In this document: piece after piece, positions 32,701-45,063 of the stretch
How positions within the stretch are numbered: the stretch's first letter is position 1
How the letters are laid out: each line of letters starts with the position of its first letter
Source of the DNA: Asterias rubens
Taxonomy: Eukaryota; Echinodermata; Asteroidea; Forcipulatida; Asteriidae
NCBI RefSeq assembly: GCF_902459465.1
Contig: NC_047063.1
Coordinates: 5,456,001 to 5,520,000, forward strand
Direction: 5' to 3'
DNA: 64,000 nt
The notes under the pieces: model-generated
Databases searched by the model: none
The model's input: only the letters and a program-made list of their open reading frames with translations
What the model was told of the DNA's origin: nothing
Made by a program: the position numbers and the translations under genes

Positions 32701-33059
32701 GCAAGTTTGCGTATCTGGCCAATACAACAAGGGGGTTGTAGTTTTAACCAAAACACCAGAGTAAGCAGTCAATATTTATTTTATAATGGCCCATACATAC
32801 AAGACGGATGTACTAGGAAGCTGCTGTTGCTATGGGTATAGTACACTGGTTGCTACAGGTTGCAATACCAGGTGAAGTTGATATTAAATTGCCAGACAAT
32901 ACAGTAGGAAGGTTTAAATAATTGTTTACCAATTATTATTCATGGCTTTATTTTCATATGATAGCTGCATCATCTCCAGATGTCTCTACAGAAGCAACGT
33001 CAAGCACCAACCCATCCAGAAGTTGGGGCTCATTCTTCACCAAGAAATTCAAGAAGTAA
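20212..33059 (+). CDS. HDAC11: Histone deacetylase 11, 10 coding exons, 426 aa
   Basis: Class IV zinc deacylase; the human enzyme acts chiefly as a lysine de-fatty-acylase. Exons: 20212-20261, 21025-21290, 22112-22212, 27867-27983, 28131-28250, 29774-29933, 30564-30633, 30880-30988, 31929-32121, 32965-33059. All joins are GT/AG and in frame. The domain starts near Trp71 (WPIVYSPDYNIGFLGLEKLH). Visible motifs: ITEIPPV; ERGWAIN..GGGFHHCSSERGGG with catalytic His197/198; IVDLDAHQGNGHERD with zinc ligands Asp235 and His237; YNAGTDILEGDPLG with ligand Asp321; LMVTSGGY with Tyr361. All active-site residues are kept. The human protein is 347 aa; here about 60 extra acidic/Ser-rich residues precede the domain, and the tail ends WGSFFTKKFKK. 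In-frame Met43 is another possible start. If the exon ending at 32121 is read through, the protein stops at 32165 after 409 aa. Confidence 0.94.
20530..20920 (+). mobile_element. Decayed LINE RT fragment in HDAC11 intron 1
   Basis: 20741-20900 reads, with a stop and frameshift, ITSCTQLRGSSFFPRTVKLS.. LLPVMVLAAQP..EVFRRGV, the closing motif of non-LTR reverse transcriptases. The GC-richer stretch 20530-20740 just upstream has an open frame I do not recognise and may be part of the same element. Confidence 0.5.
21025..21290 (+). CDS. HDAC11: HDAC11 coding exon 2
   Basis: Residues 17-105. The first half is hydrophilic with no known domain (DHSKEEPPGPG). The second half opens the deacetylase fold: ETQWPIVYSPDYNIGFLGLE and KLHPFDSGKWGKV. 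Acceptor CCGGTAG, donor GTACGA. Confidence 0.92.
21592..21805. mobile_element. Fold-back element, ~214 bp, HDAC11 intron 2
   Basis: TTGTGCCACA, GCAATCTCCTTTTAAGGAGT and GTTTACCCGAG at the left recur inverted as CTCGGGTAAAC, ACTCCTTATAAGGAGATTGC and TGTGGCACAA at the right. Confidence 0.75.
22112..22212 (+). CDS. HDAC11: HDAC11 coding exon 3
   Basis: Residues 106-139: EAGMINDETIVRPLEATEED then LLVAHTKKYLDSLR, matching the human EEDLLVVHTRRYL region. Acceptor TTTGCAG, donor GTATGT, phase 0 at the end. Confidence 0.93.
22343..22533. mobile_element. MITE, GGGCCCAATTTCATAGAGCT family
   Basis: Left end AGCCAAGTTTCATAAAGC, right end GCTTTATGAAATTGGGCCC; the interior has TTGCTAAGCACA and TTGCTTAACAG as in the copies at 23330 and 23524. 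Confidence 0.7.
23330..23508. mobile_element. MITE, GGGCCCAATTTCATAGAGCT family
   Basis: AGCCCAATTTCATAGAGCT at the left and AGCTCTATGAAATTGAGCCC at the right; about 179 bp. In HDAC11 intron 3. Confidence 0.8.
23524..23702. mobile_element. MITE of the same family, right end decayed
   Basis: Starts GGGCCCAATCTCATACAG with GCACAACAATTTGCTAAGC and CTTGCTTAACAGAAATTGGT inside. Lies 15 bp after the preceding copy. Confidence 0.6.
26606..26983. mobile_element. hAT-like MITE rich in ATATCGCGATAT, 378 bp
   Basis: Ends TAAGCTTGGGCGATA and, inverted, TATCGCCCAAGCTTA. Flanks TCCAGAGC and GACAGAGC share 6 of 8 bases, as a decayed 8-bp target duplication would. The middle (GACATCTTGCACCCCATAGG) is almost identical to the copy at 47003. 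Confidence 0.8.
26989..27200. mobile_element. MITE, GGGCCCAATTTCATGG variant
   Basis: AGCCCAATTTCATGGCTTTTG at the left and CGATGAAATTAGGCC at the right, with GCTAACATGTGATATACGC inside. Abuts the hAT-like MITE. Confidence 0.55.
27420..27755 (-). mobile_element. TTAA MITE, both ends damaged
   Basis: Family interior is clear (AATAATTATTAGCATAAAAC, TGTAAAACATTGTGAGAAAC, GGCTCCCTCTGAAG, TTCACAGGTTTGTT). The outer 20 bases at each end are degenerate. Lies 111 bp before HDAC11 exon 4. Confidence 0.7.
27867..27983 (+). CDS. HDAC11: HDAC11 coding exon 4
   Basis: Residues 140-178: WSVTVARITEIPPVALLPNV and VVQKKVLKPLRIQAGGTIL. Acceptor ATCCAG, donor GTAAGT; phase 0 both ends. Follows a 5.7-kb intron. 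Confidence 0.94.
28131..28250 (+). CDS. HDAC11: HDAC11 coding exon 5 (catalytic histidines)
   Basis: Residues 179-218: AGKLAVERGWAINIGGGFHH then CSSERGGGFCAYADITLAIK. His197 and His198 form the charge-relay pair. Acceptor TTCTACAG, phase 0 both ends. Confidence 0.95.
28467..28562 (+). mobile_element. tRNA-derived SINE head
   Basis: A box TAGCTCAGTTGG and B-like GGTTCAAGTCT sit in a tRNA-shaped stretch that continues into TTTACTTTGTTCAACCC. The same continuation follows the heads near 8090 and, on the minus strand, 35540, so it is a SINE family, not a tRNA gene. In HDAC11 intron 5. Confidence 0.6.
28854..29111. mobile_element. Fold-back MITE, AACACGTTGCCTTGGAT ends, 258 bp
   Basis: TTAAAGGAACACGTTGCCTT and, inverted, AAGGCAACGTGTTCCTTTAA bound it. 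AACCGTTTGTTA and its complement TAACAAACGGTT form inner arms. A longer sibling is at 32220-32622. Confidence 0.85.
29365..29714 (+). mobile_element. tRNA-derived SINE with (ATT)n tail
   Basis: Head with A-box-like TGGCTTGTGCG and B box GGTTCGATTCC (29412-29422), a ~250-bp body and an (ATT)10 tail ending at 29714. About 60 bp before HDAC11 exon 6. Confidence 0.7.
29774..29933 (+). CDS. HDAC11: HDAC11 coding exon 6 (zinc ligands)
   Basis: Residues 219-271 plus one base of Arg272: FLLELGLATKVMIVDLDAHQ GNGHERDFMNM.. The DLDAH motif supplies two of three zinc ligands. Acceptor TTTTCAG, donor GTAATT. Confidence 0.94.
30564..30633 (+). CDS. HDAC11: HDAC11 coding exon 7
   Basis: Residues 272-294: RGIRRKVELDFHTENGPFLR AVE. 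Short exon, acceptor TTTTTCAG, donor GTATGT; equivalent to human AIRRKVELEWGTED.. Confidence 0.9.
30880..30988 (+). CDS. HDAC11: HDAC11 coding exon 8
   Basis: Residues 295-331: KHLKQALEEFLPDLIVYNAG then TDILEGDPLGALSITPE, with the third zinc ligand Asp321. Acceptor GATGCAG, donor GTAAGA. Confidence 0.94.
31407..31887. mobile_element. MITE, CCCCTTTCACACG ends, ~480 bp
   Basis: AGCCCTTTTCACATG with AGGGTCCCTTGCTACAAAAT at the left; at the right AGCAAGGGACCCTTGCTAAA and CGTGTGAAAGGGGCT. The two ends are inverted copies. Lies between HDAC11 exons 8 and 9, ending 41 bp before exon 9. Confidence 0.75.
31929..32121 (+). CDS. HDAC11: HDAC11 coding exon 9 (with optional read-through to 32165)
   Basis: Residues 332-395: GIEQRDQLVFEIARKRSKPI then LMVTSGGYQRNNARIIADSI. 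Tyr361 is the transition-state tyrosine. A donor TTG/GTGAGC at 32122 joins in frame to 32965. Without splicing the frame runs on to a TGA at 32163-32165, adding GELQLLVPFENKNN. Confidence 0.88.
32220..32622. mobile_element. Long fold-back MITE, 403 bp, HDAC11 last intron
   Basis: TTAATGGAACATGTTGCCTT at the left and AAGGCAACGCGTTCCTTTAA at the right. The centre (32402-32441) is a perfect palindrome through CATTTATGGGAGTCAAA / TTTGACTCCCATAAATG. Starts 55 bp past the read-through stop of HDAC11. Confidence 0.9.
32344..32349 (+). terminator. Candidate poly(A) signal AATAAA inside a MITE
   Basis: AATAAA lies 179 bases past the read-through HDAC11 stop and inside the fold-back element 32220-32622. 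It could end the short isoform. Sequence match only. Confidence 0.35.
32965..33059 (+). CDS. HDAC11: HDAC11 coding exon 10, alternative C-terminus
   Basis: Acceptor CATATGATAG. With the G from exon 9 it reads AASSPDVSTEATSSTNPSRS WGSFFTKKFKK then TAA. Evidence is the exact phase fit, the donor and acceptor quality and a protein-like, low-stop composition. No homologue is known to me for this tail. Confidence 0.6.
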
Positions 33060-33250
33060 AACAAAACTATTTTAACTATTTAAATGTATGATACTTGTGG
33101 GTTATTTAAAGCCATCCAACTCTAAACTAAGTACAATTTTGTCAGTAAGGTAAAAAAACCTTTAACAGCAACTCAAGTGCATGGATTCAGTATGGTGGAG
33201 CAACTGTGTACAGAAATATCCATTTACTGTGTTGATGTATTCACCACATC

Positions 33251-33495
33251 AGGGCTCAGTTTCATAGAGCTACTAGTCACAAAAATTTGCTTAGCATGAA
33301 ATTTATTCCTTGATTAAAACAGGATTACCAACCAAATTTCCACATGCTTTTCAGGATATTAGCAAGCAACAGTTGAATACCAGTAACAAGCAATATGCAG
33401 CAAATGAAAAGTTGGTTGGTAATGCTGTTTTCGTCAAGGAAGAAATTTCATTCTAAGCAAATTTGTTTGCTTAGCAGCTCTATGAAATTGGGCCC
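33251..33495. mobile_element. MITE, GGGCCCAATTTCATAGAGCT family, 245 bp
   Basis: GGGCTCAGTTTCATAGAGCT at the left, AGCTCTATGAAATTGGGCCC at the right; same interior as 1408-1674. About 190 bp after the HDAC11 stop, so probably in or near its 3' UTR. Confidence 0.8.
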
Positions 33496-33804
33496 AGGCG
33501 TGTAGCAACAGGATTGTCTAGACCTTCTTACAGTCTTCTTTCCAATAACTTTTGTTGCTAAAACAAATAGCATTTGCTCAATGTATCCATTTAATTTTAT
33601 TATAAATGGTCAAGCAGTGGGAGGGTTAATCCACTGCATTGTATTTTAATCCCATCAAGTCATATGCAGCTAATAAGCTGATTGGCAACAGCTTCCTGTA
33701 GTGACGTCATAGTTTTCCTGATGTTCAGTAAAAGTGAGAAAGCTACAAACAAATATACCAATTGAAAAGAATATTTGTGAAATTTTCTTGGAGTTTCAAA
33801 CCTT

Positions 33805-34180
33805 TTAAAAACACTGGACACTATTGGTTATTGTCAAAGACCAGTCTTGTCACTTGGGTTTTTTTTTCAACATACATGTATGCATAAGATAACAGATCAA
33901 TTGGTCGTCGCAGTTTCTTTCTTGTGAAAGAAAACACACCCTTGTCGCACGAAGTTGTGTGCTTTCAGATGCTTGACTACGAGACCTCAAAATCTACTTC
34001 TGAGGTCTCAAAATCAAGTTCGTGGAAAATTACTTCGTTCTCGAAAACTACGTCACTTCAGAGGGAGCCGTTTCTCACAATGTTTTATACTATCAACCTC
34101 TCCCCATTACTCGTTACCAAGAAAGGTTTATGCTAATGGTTATTTTGAGTAATATTACCAATAGTGTCCACTGCTTTTAA
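33805..34180 (+). mobile_element. TTAA-bounded MITE
   Basis: ACACTGGACACTATTGGTTA at the left and CCAATAGTGTCCACTGCTTT at the right between TTAA ends; internal GAGACCTCAAAATCTACTTC TGAGGTCTC hairpin. Confidence 0.85.
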
Positions 34181-34460
34181 GTCAAGGATGACTAGAGCTG
34201 GATTAGGTACATGTAAGTATTAACTATATAGTAAACTTGCGGGTACAATCATGAGTAAAATCTCTCTGTAGGAGTGTTGGCTCTGAAAAGAGCCGGTGTG
34301 GTCTTGATGTTTCAAACAGTATACATGTACTCTGATTGTCTTCACCTTTCTCCTTTCCACGCCATGCAAAGCTTCAAATACCACTTAGAGTAGGCTAGTC
34401 CGAACATTGTTTTAAGCACTAGGTATTTTCTGCTCAAGCAGCCCTATTTAATTGGGCTCA

Positions 34461-34604
34461 GCCGTCGATTTCACAAGACTCTTCCTAACTTAAGATTAAT
34501 CTTAGGACTAAGGACGAGTCCCAACCCTGCACTGTAGCATGCAGACCTTAAGATTAATCCTAAGTTAGACAAGACGAGTCTAACTCTTTGTGAAATCGAC
34601 GGCT
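34461..34604. mobile_element. Palindromic MITE, TTTCACAAGA..CTTTGTGAAA
   Basis: Outer ends GCCGTCGATTTCACAAGA and CTTTGTGAAATCGACGGC are near-perfect inverted copies; inner CTTAAGATTAATC arms. Confidence 0.8.
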
Positions 34605-35189
34605 GGACTCTTTGGTGCAATATTGAAAAGCCTTCTACCCCTGAAAGAGGCCAGTTAAACAAGGTTCTTCTGAAATATTAGATTGGAGTTTGCTAGTAAA
34701 GAAAGAAACTGACATTTGGTTATTCAAGCCTACAATGACAAAGGATACACATGATTCTTGCCACAATGTAAAACTTTGATCACACAACTTGAAACTTAAT
34801 AATTTATGTCAATACAAAATGTAAATACTGAATGTGCAAAATAATTTAACCTAACCATGGAAGAAGGATTTCCTTCCTCCTATGACCTAACTGTGGTTTA
34901 TCAATGTAATTACCGTGTTTAAGTACAGTATATTATAACATTGTATGATTGATTTTTATATGTAGTTTTTAGTAGTGTTTGTTTACGTGTATTTGTAATC
35001 TAAGTCTTTCTTATCACTTGCACAAACATATTCTTTGCATACAATTTCATCATAATGTCAGACCACTTTATTATCAAGTACTTTCAAGTAATACGATTTT
35101 TACTTTTCATCATAGAGAAAGGTAGCTTCATTTGCATAAAATAAAGTTCTTCCAAACAGTTAAAATCCAAAGACTCCAAAGACCTTATA

Positions 35190-35337
35190 GACCTTATCGC
35201 AAATACCAATGCGCAAGCGCAGACTGTTGAATGAGGTGCATTGTGGGATAGATATGGATCAAATTTGGATACCAGCTAGACCACAATGCACCTAATTCCA
35301 AGCTTTACGCGCGCGCCCCAGTATTTGCGAAAAGGTC
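35190..35337. mobile_element. Fold-back MITE, GACCTTATCGCAAATAC ends
   Basis: GACCTTATCGCAAATAC at the left and GTATTTGCGAAAAGGTC at the right, with inner AGGTGCATTGTGG / CCACAATGCACCT. Confidence 0.75.
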
Positions 35338-35539
35338 TATGCACATGACATCATTTGAGTAGGGCGCCATGGGTCAAAAGGAGGTTGTTATTTGCCAATC
35401 TTTTTCAACACACGTACAAACCTGTGCGTTGTTTTGTCATCGGTTTACCTTAAAAGATGATGTTCACTTGTCAGTCTTGTTTGCCATGCCTATAAATCTG
35501 TGCATCCCATTGATTCTTCATCCATACTTCTAAGATGAT

Positions 35540-35636
35540 TTTGGATTGAACAAAGAAAAATTGACTAGAGTGGGATTTGAACCAACAACCTCCGGTTTAA
35601 CGTGCCGGCGCTCTACCAACTGAGCTATCTAGCCCT
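35540..35636 (-). mobile_element. tRNA-derived SINE head, minus strand
   Basis: Minus strand reads GGGCTAGATAGCTCAGTTGG (A box) and GGTTCAAATCC (B box). Acceptor-like arms pair, but the anticodon stem has a mismatch and position 33 is not U, and it runs into GTCAATTTTTCTTTGTTCAA as in the other family members. Pseudo-tRNA rather than tRNA. Confidence 0.6.
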
Positions 35637-36109
35637 ATGTTGGTGGTCTCCCAATTTTTGTCAATATCTTTGTTCTAAGATGGCGACTTGATGACGTTGA
35701 TGCATAAGGTCTATTGTTTCAGATGTCCAAACCAAACAATGTACTATTGTCTATCTACCAGAACCAATTCATTGTAAAGCTTGTGGTGCTATACTTTAAC
35801 CTCAATACAAGTAATCAATGCTTTGTGGGGAGTGTTTCTTTGTTAATATTATGCTAAATGGAAAACAAAATTTCAAAGTTATTTTCAACAATATGATATA
35901 GTGTTCATAAATGGGAAGATTTTGAGATGCTCAATGACAAAATACGTTTTGGCTCCAAACTACATGTACAATGTATACAGAGCTTCAGGTGTGCTATCAA
36001 AACAGGCATGGTTTTTTTACCAAATACATGTATTGTACTGTACGTAGATGAAAAGACTGAAAGCCTTCACCTTACGTGCGTTTCAAAGCCTAGCTTTTAA
36101 GAGCACTGG

Positions 36110-36240
36110 GGTTTCTGATCAGCTGAGTGTGGGTTTGAGTGCCGTCCATGAAATTGATATAAGCAATACTCTTGCTTTGTCCTTTGGAAGGAATGTAAAA
36201 TTGTAGGTCCCATGTGTTGTATTAAAGCTGTAGGTAACAT
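36110..36240 (+). mobile_element. SINE fragment related to 4218-4640
   Basis: TTTCTGATCAGCTGAGTGTG GGTTTGAGTGCCG, then CTTGCTTTGTCCTTTGGAAG and TAGGTCCCATGTGTTGT follow the body order of the SINE at 4218. The B box is damaged. Confidence 0.55.
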
Positions 36241-36379
36241 GTTTTTTATTACAAAAATGTGTTGTCAATCTACGTAATAGAACCCGGTAGGCCCTACACG
36301 TATTACTAAGAGAATGCGTTTTCCCAGCATCTCACTGGCATCCAATGTACTCATGCCTCATGCAGAACAGGCGGAAAAG

Positions 36380-36502
36380 TTTCCGTATGGCGCCACCACT
36401 TTTTCATTCTATATGAAATAATATACAGGTAGTATCTAATTTACCTCAATGAGATATCCCTTTTTGTACAAATGAGTGAAAAAGTGGTGGCGCCGTACGG
36501 AA
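36380..36502. mobile_element. Fold-back MITE, second copy of 19288 type
   Basis: TTTCCGTATGGCGCCACCAC at the left and GTGGTGGCGCCGTACGGAA at the right, with the loop CAATGAGATATCCCTTTTTG shared with the 19288 copy. Confidence 0.85.
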
Positions 36503-36890
36503 GTTATCCGAACAGGCTTATCAAAGAATTACATATGTAGAAGTCGGTTCTTGTACTTGAAAAACTACTCCTATTTTATGCACCACGGTTGATGAAGCCA
36601 TCGAAGGGGCACACTGTTTCTGAAATGTTGTCTGAGCGATACCTCGACAAGGTTAATGTACGGTTAATGTTTTGTATGGCTAAAATAAAATCATTTTACA
36701 TGTATTCCCAAGAAGAAAACAAAGACGTCTCAGTAACAACTTTAAAAGCATTTGGTAGACATATTGTAGCGTAGACGGGGCGCAACAAACAATATAAGAA
36801 ACGAACCACAGTTTTAGGGGTGGCTATTACTTCCAGCCACAGTAGAAATATCTCAAAAACCTACATACAAAATAACTTTAAACTCTCAGG

Positions 36891-37276
36891 TTAAAGACAG
36901 TGGACACTATTGGTAATTGTCAAAGACTAGCCTTCACAGTTGGTGTATCTCAACATATGCATAAAATAACAAACCTGTGAAAATTTAAACTCCATAGGTT
37001 GTCGAAGTTGCGAGATAATAATGAAAGAAAAAACACCCTCCGTCACACGAATTTGTGTGCTTTCTGATGCTTGATTTCGAGACCTCAAGTTCTAAACTCG
37101 AGGTCTCGAAATCAAATTCGTGGAAAGTTACTGATTTCTCGAAAACTACGTCACTTCAGAGGGATCTGTTTCTCACAATGTTTTATACTATCAACCTCTC
37201 CCCATTACTGATAATCAAGAAAGGTTTTATGATGATAATTATGTTGAGTAATTACCAATAGTGTCCACTGCCTATA
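36891..37276 (+). mobile_element. TTAA MITE, right end mutated
   Basis: TTAAAGACAGTGGACACTAT at the left; TGTCCACTGCCTATAA at the right, where the TTAA has become ATAA. The internal hairpin GATTTCGAGACCTCA / TCGAGGTCTCGAAATC is perfect. Confidence 0.85.
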
Positions 37277-38149
37277 AGACTTGGGCCCTCTTCTAAGTTA
37301 TATTGAAACAACACTGATAAAATGAGTATTGAAAACGTGTATTGAAAATTATCCTAAAATGCAAGTAAATGTAATAACACAGGATATTGTGGGGCAAACT
37401 AACTGTAGAGAATTTGTGGCTGGTACAGAACTACTAGTGAAATAAAGTGGGTATGCTAAAACATTAGAAATACCCTTTAGATAATCAAGGAAACTTACAT
37501 GAAATCCAAGCTAGCATGCAGCGCACCAAATACAAATACATACATCATGTATACTGTACTTAACTTGCATCAACCCAGTTTCCAAGACTCAGCCCTCCAC
37601 ACACAAGATGTTGCCTGGCCGCACCCCAAAAGCTAACTCAACCCCGTCTAGTATTCTTTGACCAGGGCTGTGGAATTAAACACTAAAGAAATGTGACTCA
37701 AGGAGAAGGATGTCCTAATGGCCCAATACAAATGTCACATCAAGTTCTGAACAACAAGAATTGGTCCAGTGGGTTTTGCCAACAAAGTATACAGGTGGAT
37801 GCATGAATGTAAAGTTTGACAAAGGAACACAAATTGAAAAGATAGGGGGGTGGCCTACTACAGCTGTCAATCTCAACAGTCACTGAGCTGGACTAGTCCA
37901 CATCCTCCACAGGGGAGGAAGCTGAGCACTGAACAATACAGTTGTACATACAACTACAATATGAACTGGTGTGTGGATTTGTCTTGGGATCATGGGATAT
38001 CGAAGCCTTCTACTTTTAGACCACCTAGGTCAAGTGTCGAGAAACAGACGTGTTTGTAAACACTACTTTTCTTGTTTTTCCATGGTTCAAATATTGTGAG
38101 ACCAATGGAAAAATCTCAAACTACAAGATTTCTTGCAAACTGTGTCGTA

Positions 38150-38325
38150 TCCAGGCATGTAAGTAACTATCCATGAAAAAAAGAGGAAAAGAGAAAACCG
38201 GGCAAGAAAAAAAAGAGGAAAAGGTTATATTCCTATACTTTTGTACACAGAAAGTAAAGTAAAAAAAGAGGAAAATCAAAACCAAAAAAAAGAGGAAATC
38301 AGTTGAAAAGAGGAAGTCTCACATG
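38150..38325. repeat. AAAAAGAGGAAA-rich stretch
   Basis: Six loose repeats of AAAAAGAGGAAA with a purine bias on the plus strand; a related stretch lies at 55955-56060 in the TMEM43 intron. Confidence 0.5.
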
Positions 38326-38369
38326 CCTGCATATCTCAAGGCATGTAATGCCATCATTTGGGGACTAAA

Positions 38370-38535
38370 GGGCCAGTCACACTGCAGCGATAACGAAAAT
38401 GATAACGATCATGACGCAAAGAGAACGCATTATCTTACTAGAATTGTTCCGCGCTCGCTTATTCCACCAATCGAGGGCGAGCCATGCTAACTTGATCGTT
38501 ATCGTTTTTCGTTATCGCTGCAGTGTGACTTGCCC
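38370..38535. mobile_element. Fold-back MITE, CAGTCACACTGCAGCGATAA ends
   Basis: CAGTCACACTGCAGCGATAA at the left is mirrored by TTATCGCTGCAGTGTGACTT at the right; ATAACGATCATG / TTGATCGTTAT are inner arms. Confidence 0.85.
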
Positions 38536-39273
38536 TCAAGGATACAGAATTTAATAAACGCTGGCTCTAAGATTGGACTGGCTTATTCTCAACCTTTCAA
38601 CTCATGTGCTTTAGTTTGTTTTCAGGAGACTGAAACAACTGTAGAGTGAGAACCTCAAAAGGGTTGAGTACAAGTAATTTGACTCCCAAAATGGTAGACC
38701 ATGAAGAGGTAGCAAAGTGCGACTGTGTGCTGGGTGTTGCATCATAGTTATCTGCCCAAACATGACCAATTACAATTCAATTTGTAAGTGCAATAATGTA
38801 CTGTTCATATTGATTGAAAAAATTCAATTCAACAATGTGTTTTGGTGATTTTGTTACTATATTTAAATGTTAAAATAACATCACATGTACACAAATAAAA
38901 GTACTTTGAGTCATTTGTATAAGTTTTTTTGTATTTAAATGTATTTACATAAAGTTAAATCATACAGTGGTAAATAATAATATAAAGTAAAATGGACGGA
39001 TCAATTGTCAGAAAATATGAAAGAATACAACTTCAGTGAATCTGAATCTGAAGCGTCTGGAAGCATAACTTGTATCACTTTCTTCATTTATAAATACAGC
39101 TTTGAATATTTTATGTTGCTCATTTTCAAACATAGTTGACAAGACTGCCCTTGAACAAAATTACTATGAAAATGACCTTGCTAAATGGCCACATAAAAAA
39201 AGAGATAAAAAGCTAGAACATGGCTCAGTTTCACAAAGTTAATAAAATTATTGATCCTAACCACTTACAATCA

Positions 39274-39421
39274 GGGGCCAATTTCATAGCACTGCTTAAC
39301 ACTTGGCGGTGAGCATGCATTCCATTTTCATGCACTTATGGTTAGTAGCGCTATGAAATGGAAACTCACATGGTAAGCACAACTTCAGCCATTAATGAGC
39401 AGCTCTAAGAAATTGGCCCCC
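39274..39421. mobile_element. MITE, GGGGCCAATTTCATAG, 148 bp
   Basis: GGGGCCAATTTCATAGCACT at the left and GCTCTAAGAAATTGGCCCC at the right. Short member of the GGGCCCAATT family. Confidence 0.7.
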
Positions 39422-40180
39422 AGATGAAGTGTTTAGTACTTTTATAATTATCTTAGTACTTTTCTCCCTTTTTCATAGGGTTATTGTGTAATCCTCCATT
39501 CCAGACCTAGGTCCTTTTGTTGTAGAAAAAAAAGAATTATAGCTGCCGACATTACTAATCGTTGTATTTAGCATGATATCGGCCATCTATCGGTCTTGGC
39601 TTATGGCCAAGGGTAATGCAGTTTATGTTGAGCGCATCTCACCTTCAAATTAATATGCAAGTTCCGGGGAAAAGAATTAATCCTGTCACCGAGCATGGAA
39701 AACTTCCAAGAATCCTAGGCCGAGTGATTAAGATGTAAATGAACCTTAGATGCTAAGCAAAGTGTGTTTTGTTAAGTCAAGCCAAGGTAGTATCAATGCA
39801 ATGTTAAAATTTTACCGTAAATGGAACATTGAAACATTGCACAAGTGTGGACCGATTCTGCTGCGCAATTAAGCCCTTACTGATGGGCGTAAACATCCTG
39901 AGAAAGTGCATCAGCAAATTTTGCTTTTCTGTATCAAAAATTGTTTACCGAAAATAAACATACATTTGTCTAAACTAATACCAGTTATGGGGAAATTGCT
40001 TAACCTCTTCTTCAACCCAAGTGGTGGTGAAATTTGTTTTGTATTCATCACGAAGGAATCATTACGTACTTTAGAAAATTAAAACAGGAATTGAATGCAT
40101 GTACTTCTTTTGTTAAATGCAAACCATCATAAAGCAAGAATTTGTTGAAATATCTACATTTAGCTTTCTGTTGATGGGAT

Positions 40181-44704
<4,524 letters not shown>

Positions 44705-45063
44705 ATGACAACCCTTCCTAGATTAACCACACTGGAGACACCAGTCAATGTTCTTCCATCTTCCCAACCACCAAGCATGGTTCATCGTTCAAACTCCAAG
44801 ACATTCATTGGAGGAGAAGCCAAAGGATTATCTAAATCTTGGGATGAGAGGTTACTACAGAGTGCAAATGGAGAGCGACCATTGCCTCGATTAAATCCAC
44901 TCCGACCTCCAAGACTGAGTAGAACAATGACTCTAGAAACTACAGACTCTCATTACCAGAATGATTTAAGAAGTCTGCTAATGAAGAGGGAACAGTACCA
45001 TAAGTCTCATAACAAATGGATGAAGCCATTTTATGGCTCCAAGGTGGAGCAAGAAGATTACAG
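44705..45063 (+). CDS. 219-aa protein, coding exon 1
   Basis: Residues 1-119 plus two bases of Arg120: MTTLPRLTTLETPVNVLPSS at the start, SHNKWMKPFYGSKVEQEDYR at the end. The aromatic patch KWMKPFYGS may be a docking motif. Confidence 0.85.

Larger units (their letters stand above)
33060..40180. other. Convergent spacer between HDAC11 and RIBC2
   Basis: Both genes end here. No further gene recognised; it holds the MITEs and SINE pieces listed. A plus-strand AATAAA at 35140-35145 is a possible distal HDAC11 poly(A) signal but is 2 kb from the stop. Confidence 0.5.

Noticed and set aside
37850..38059. 69-aa frame MAYYSCQSQQSLSWTSPHPP
   Set aside because: Low-complexity, no homologue known, no flanking splice structure; typical chance frame in intergenic DNA.
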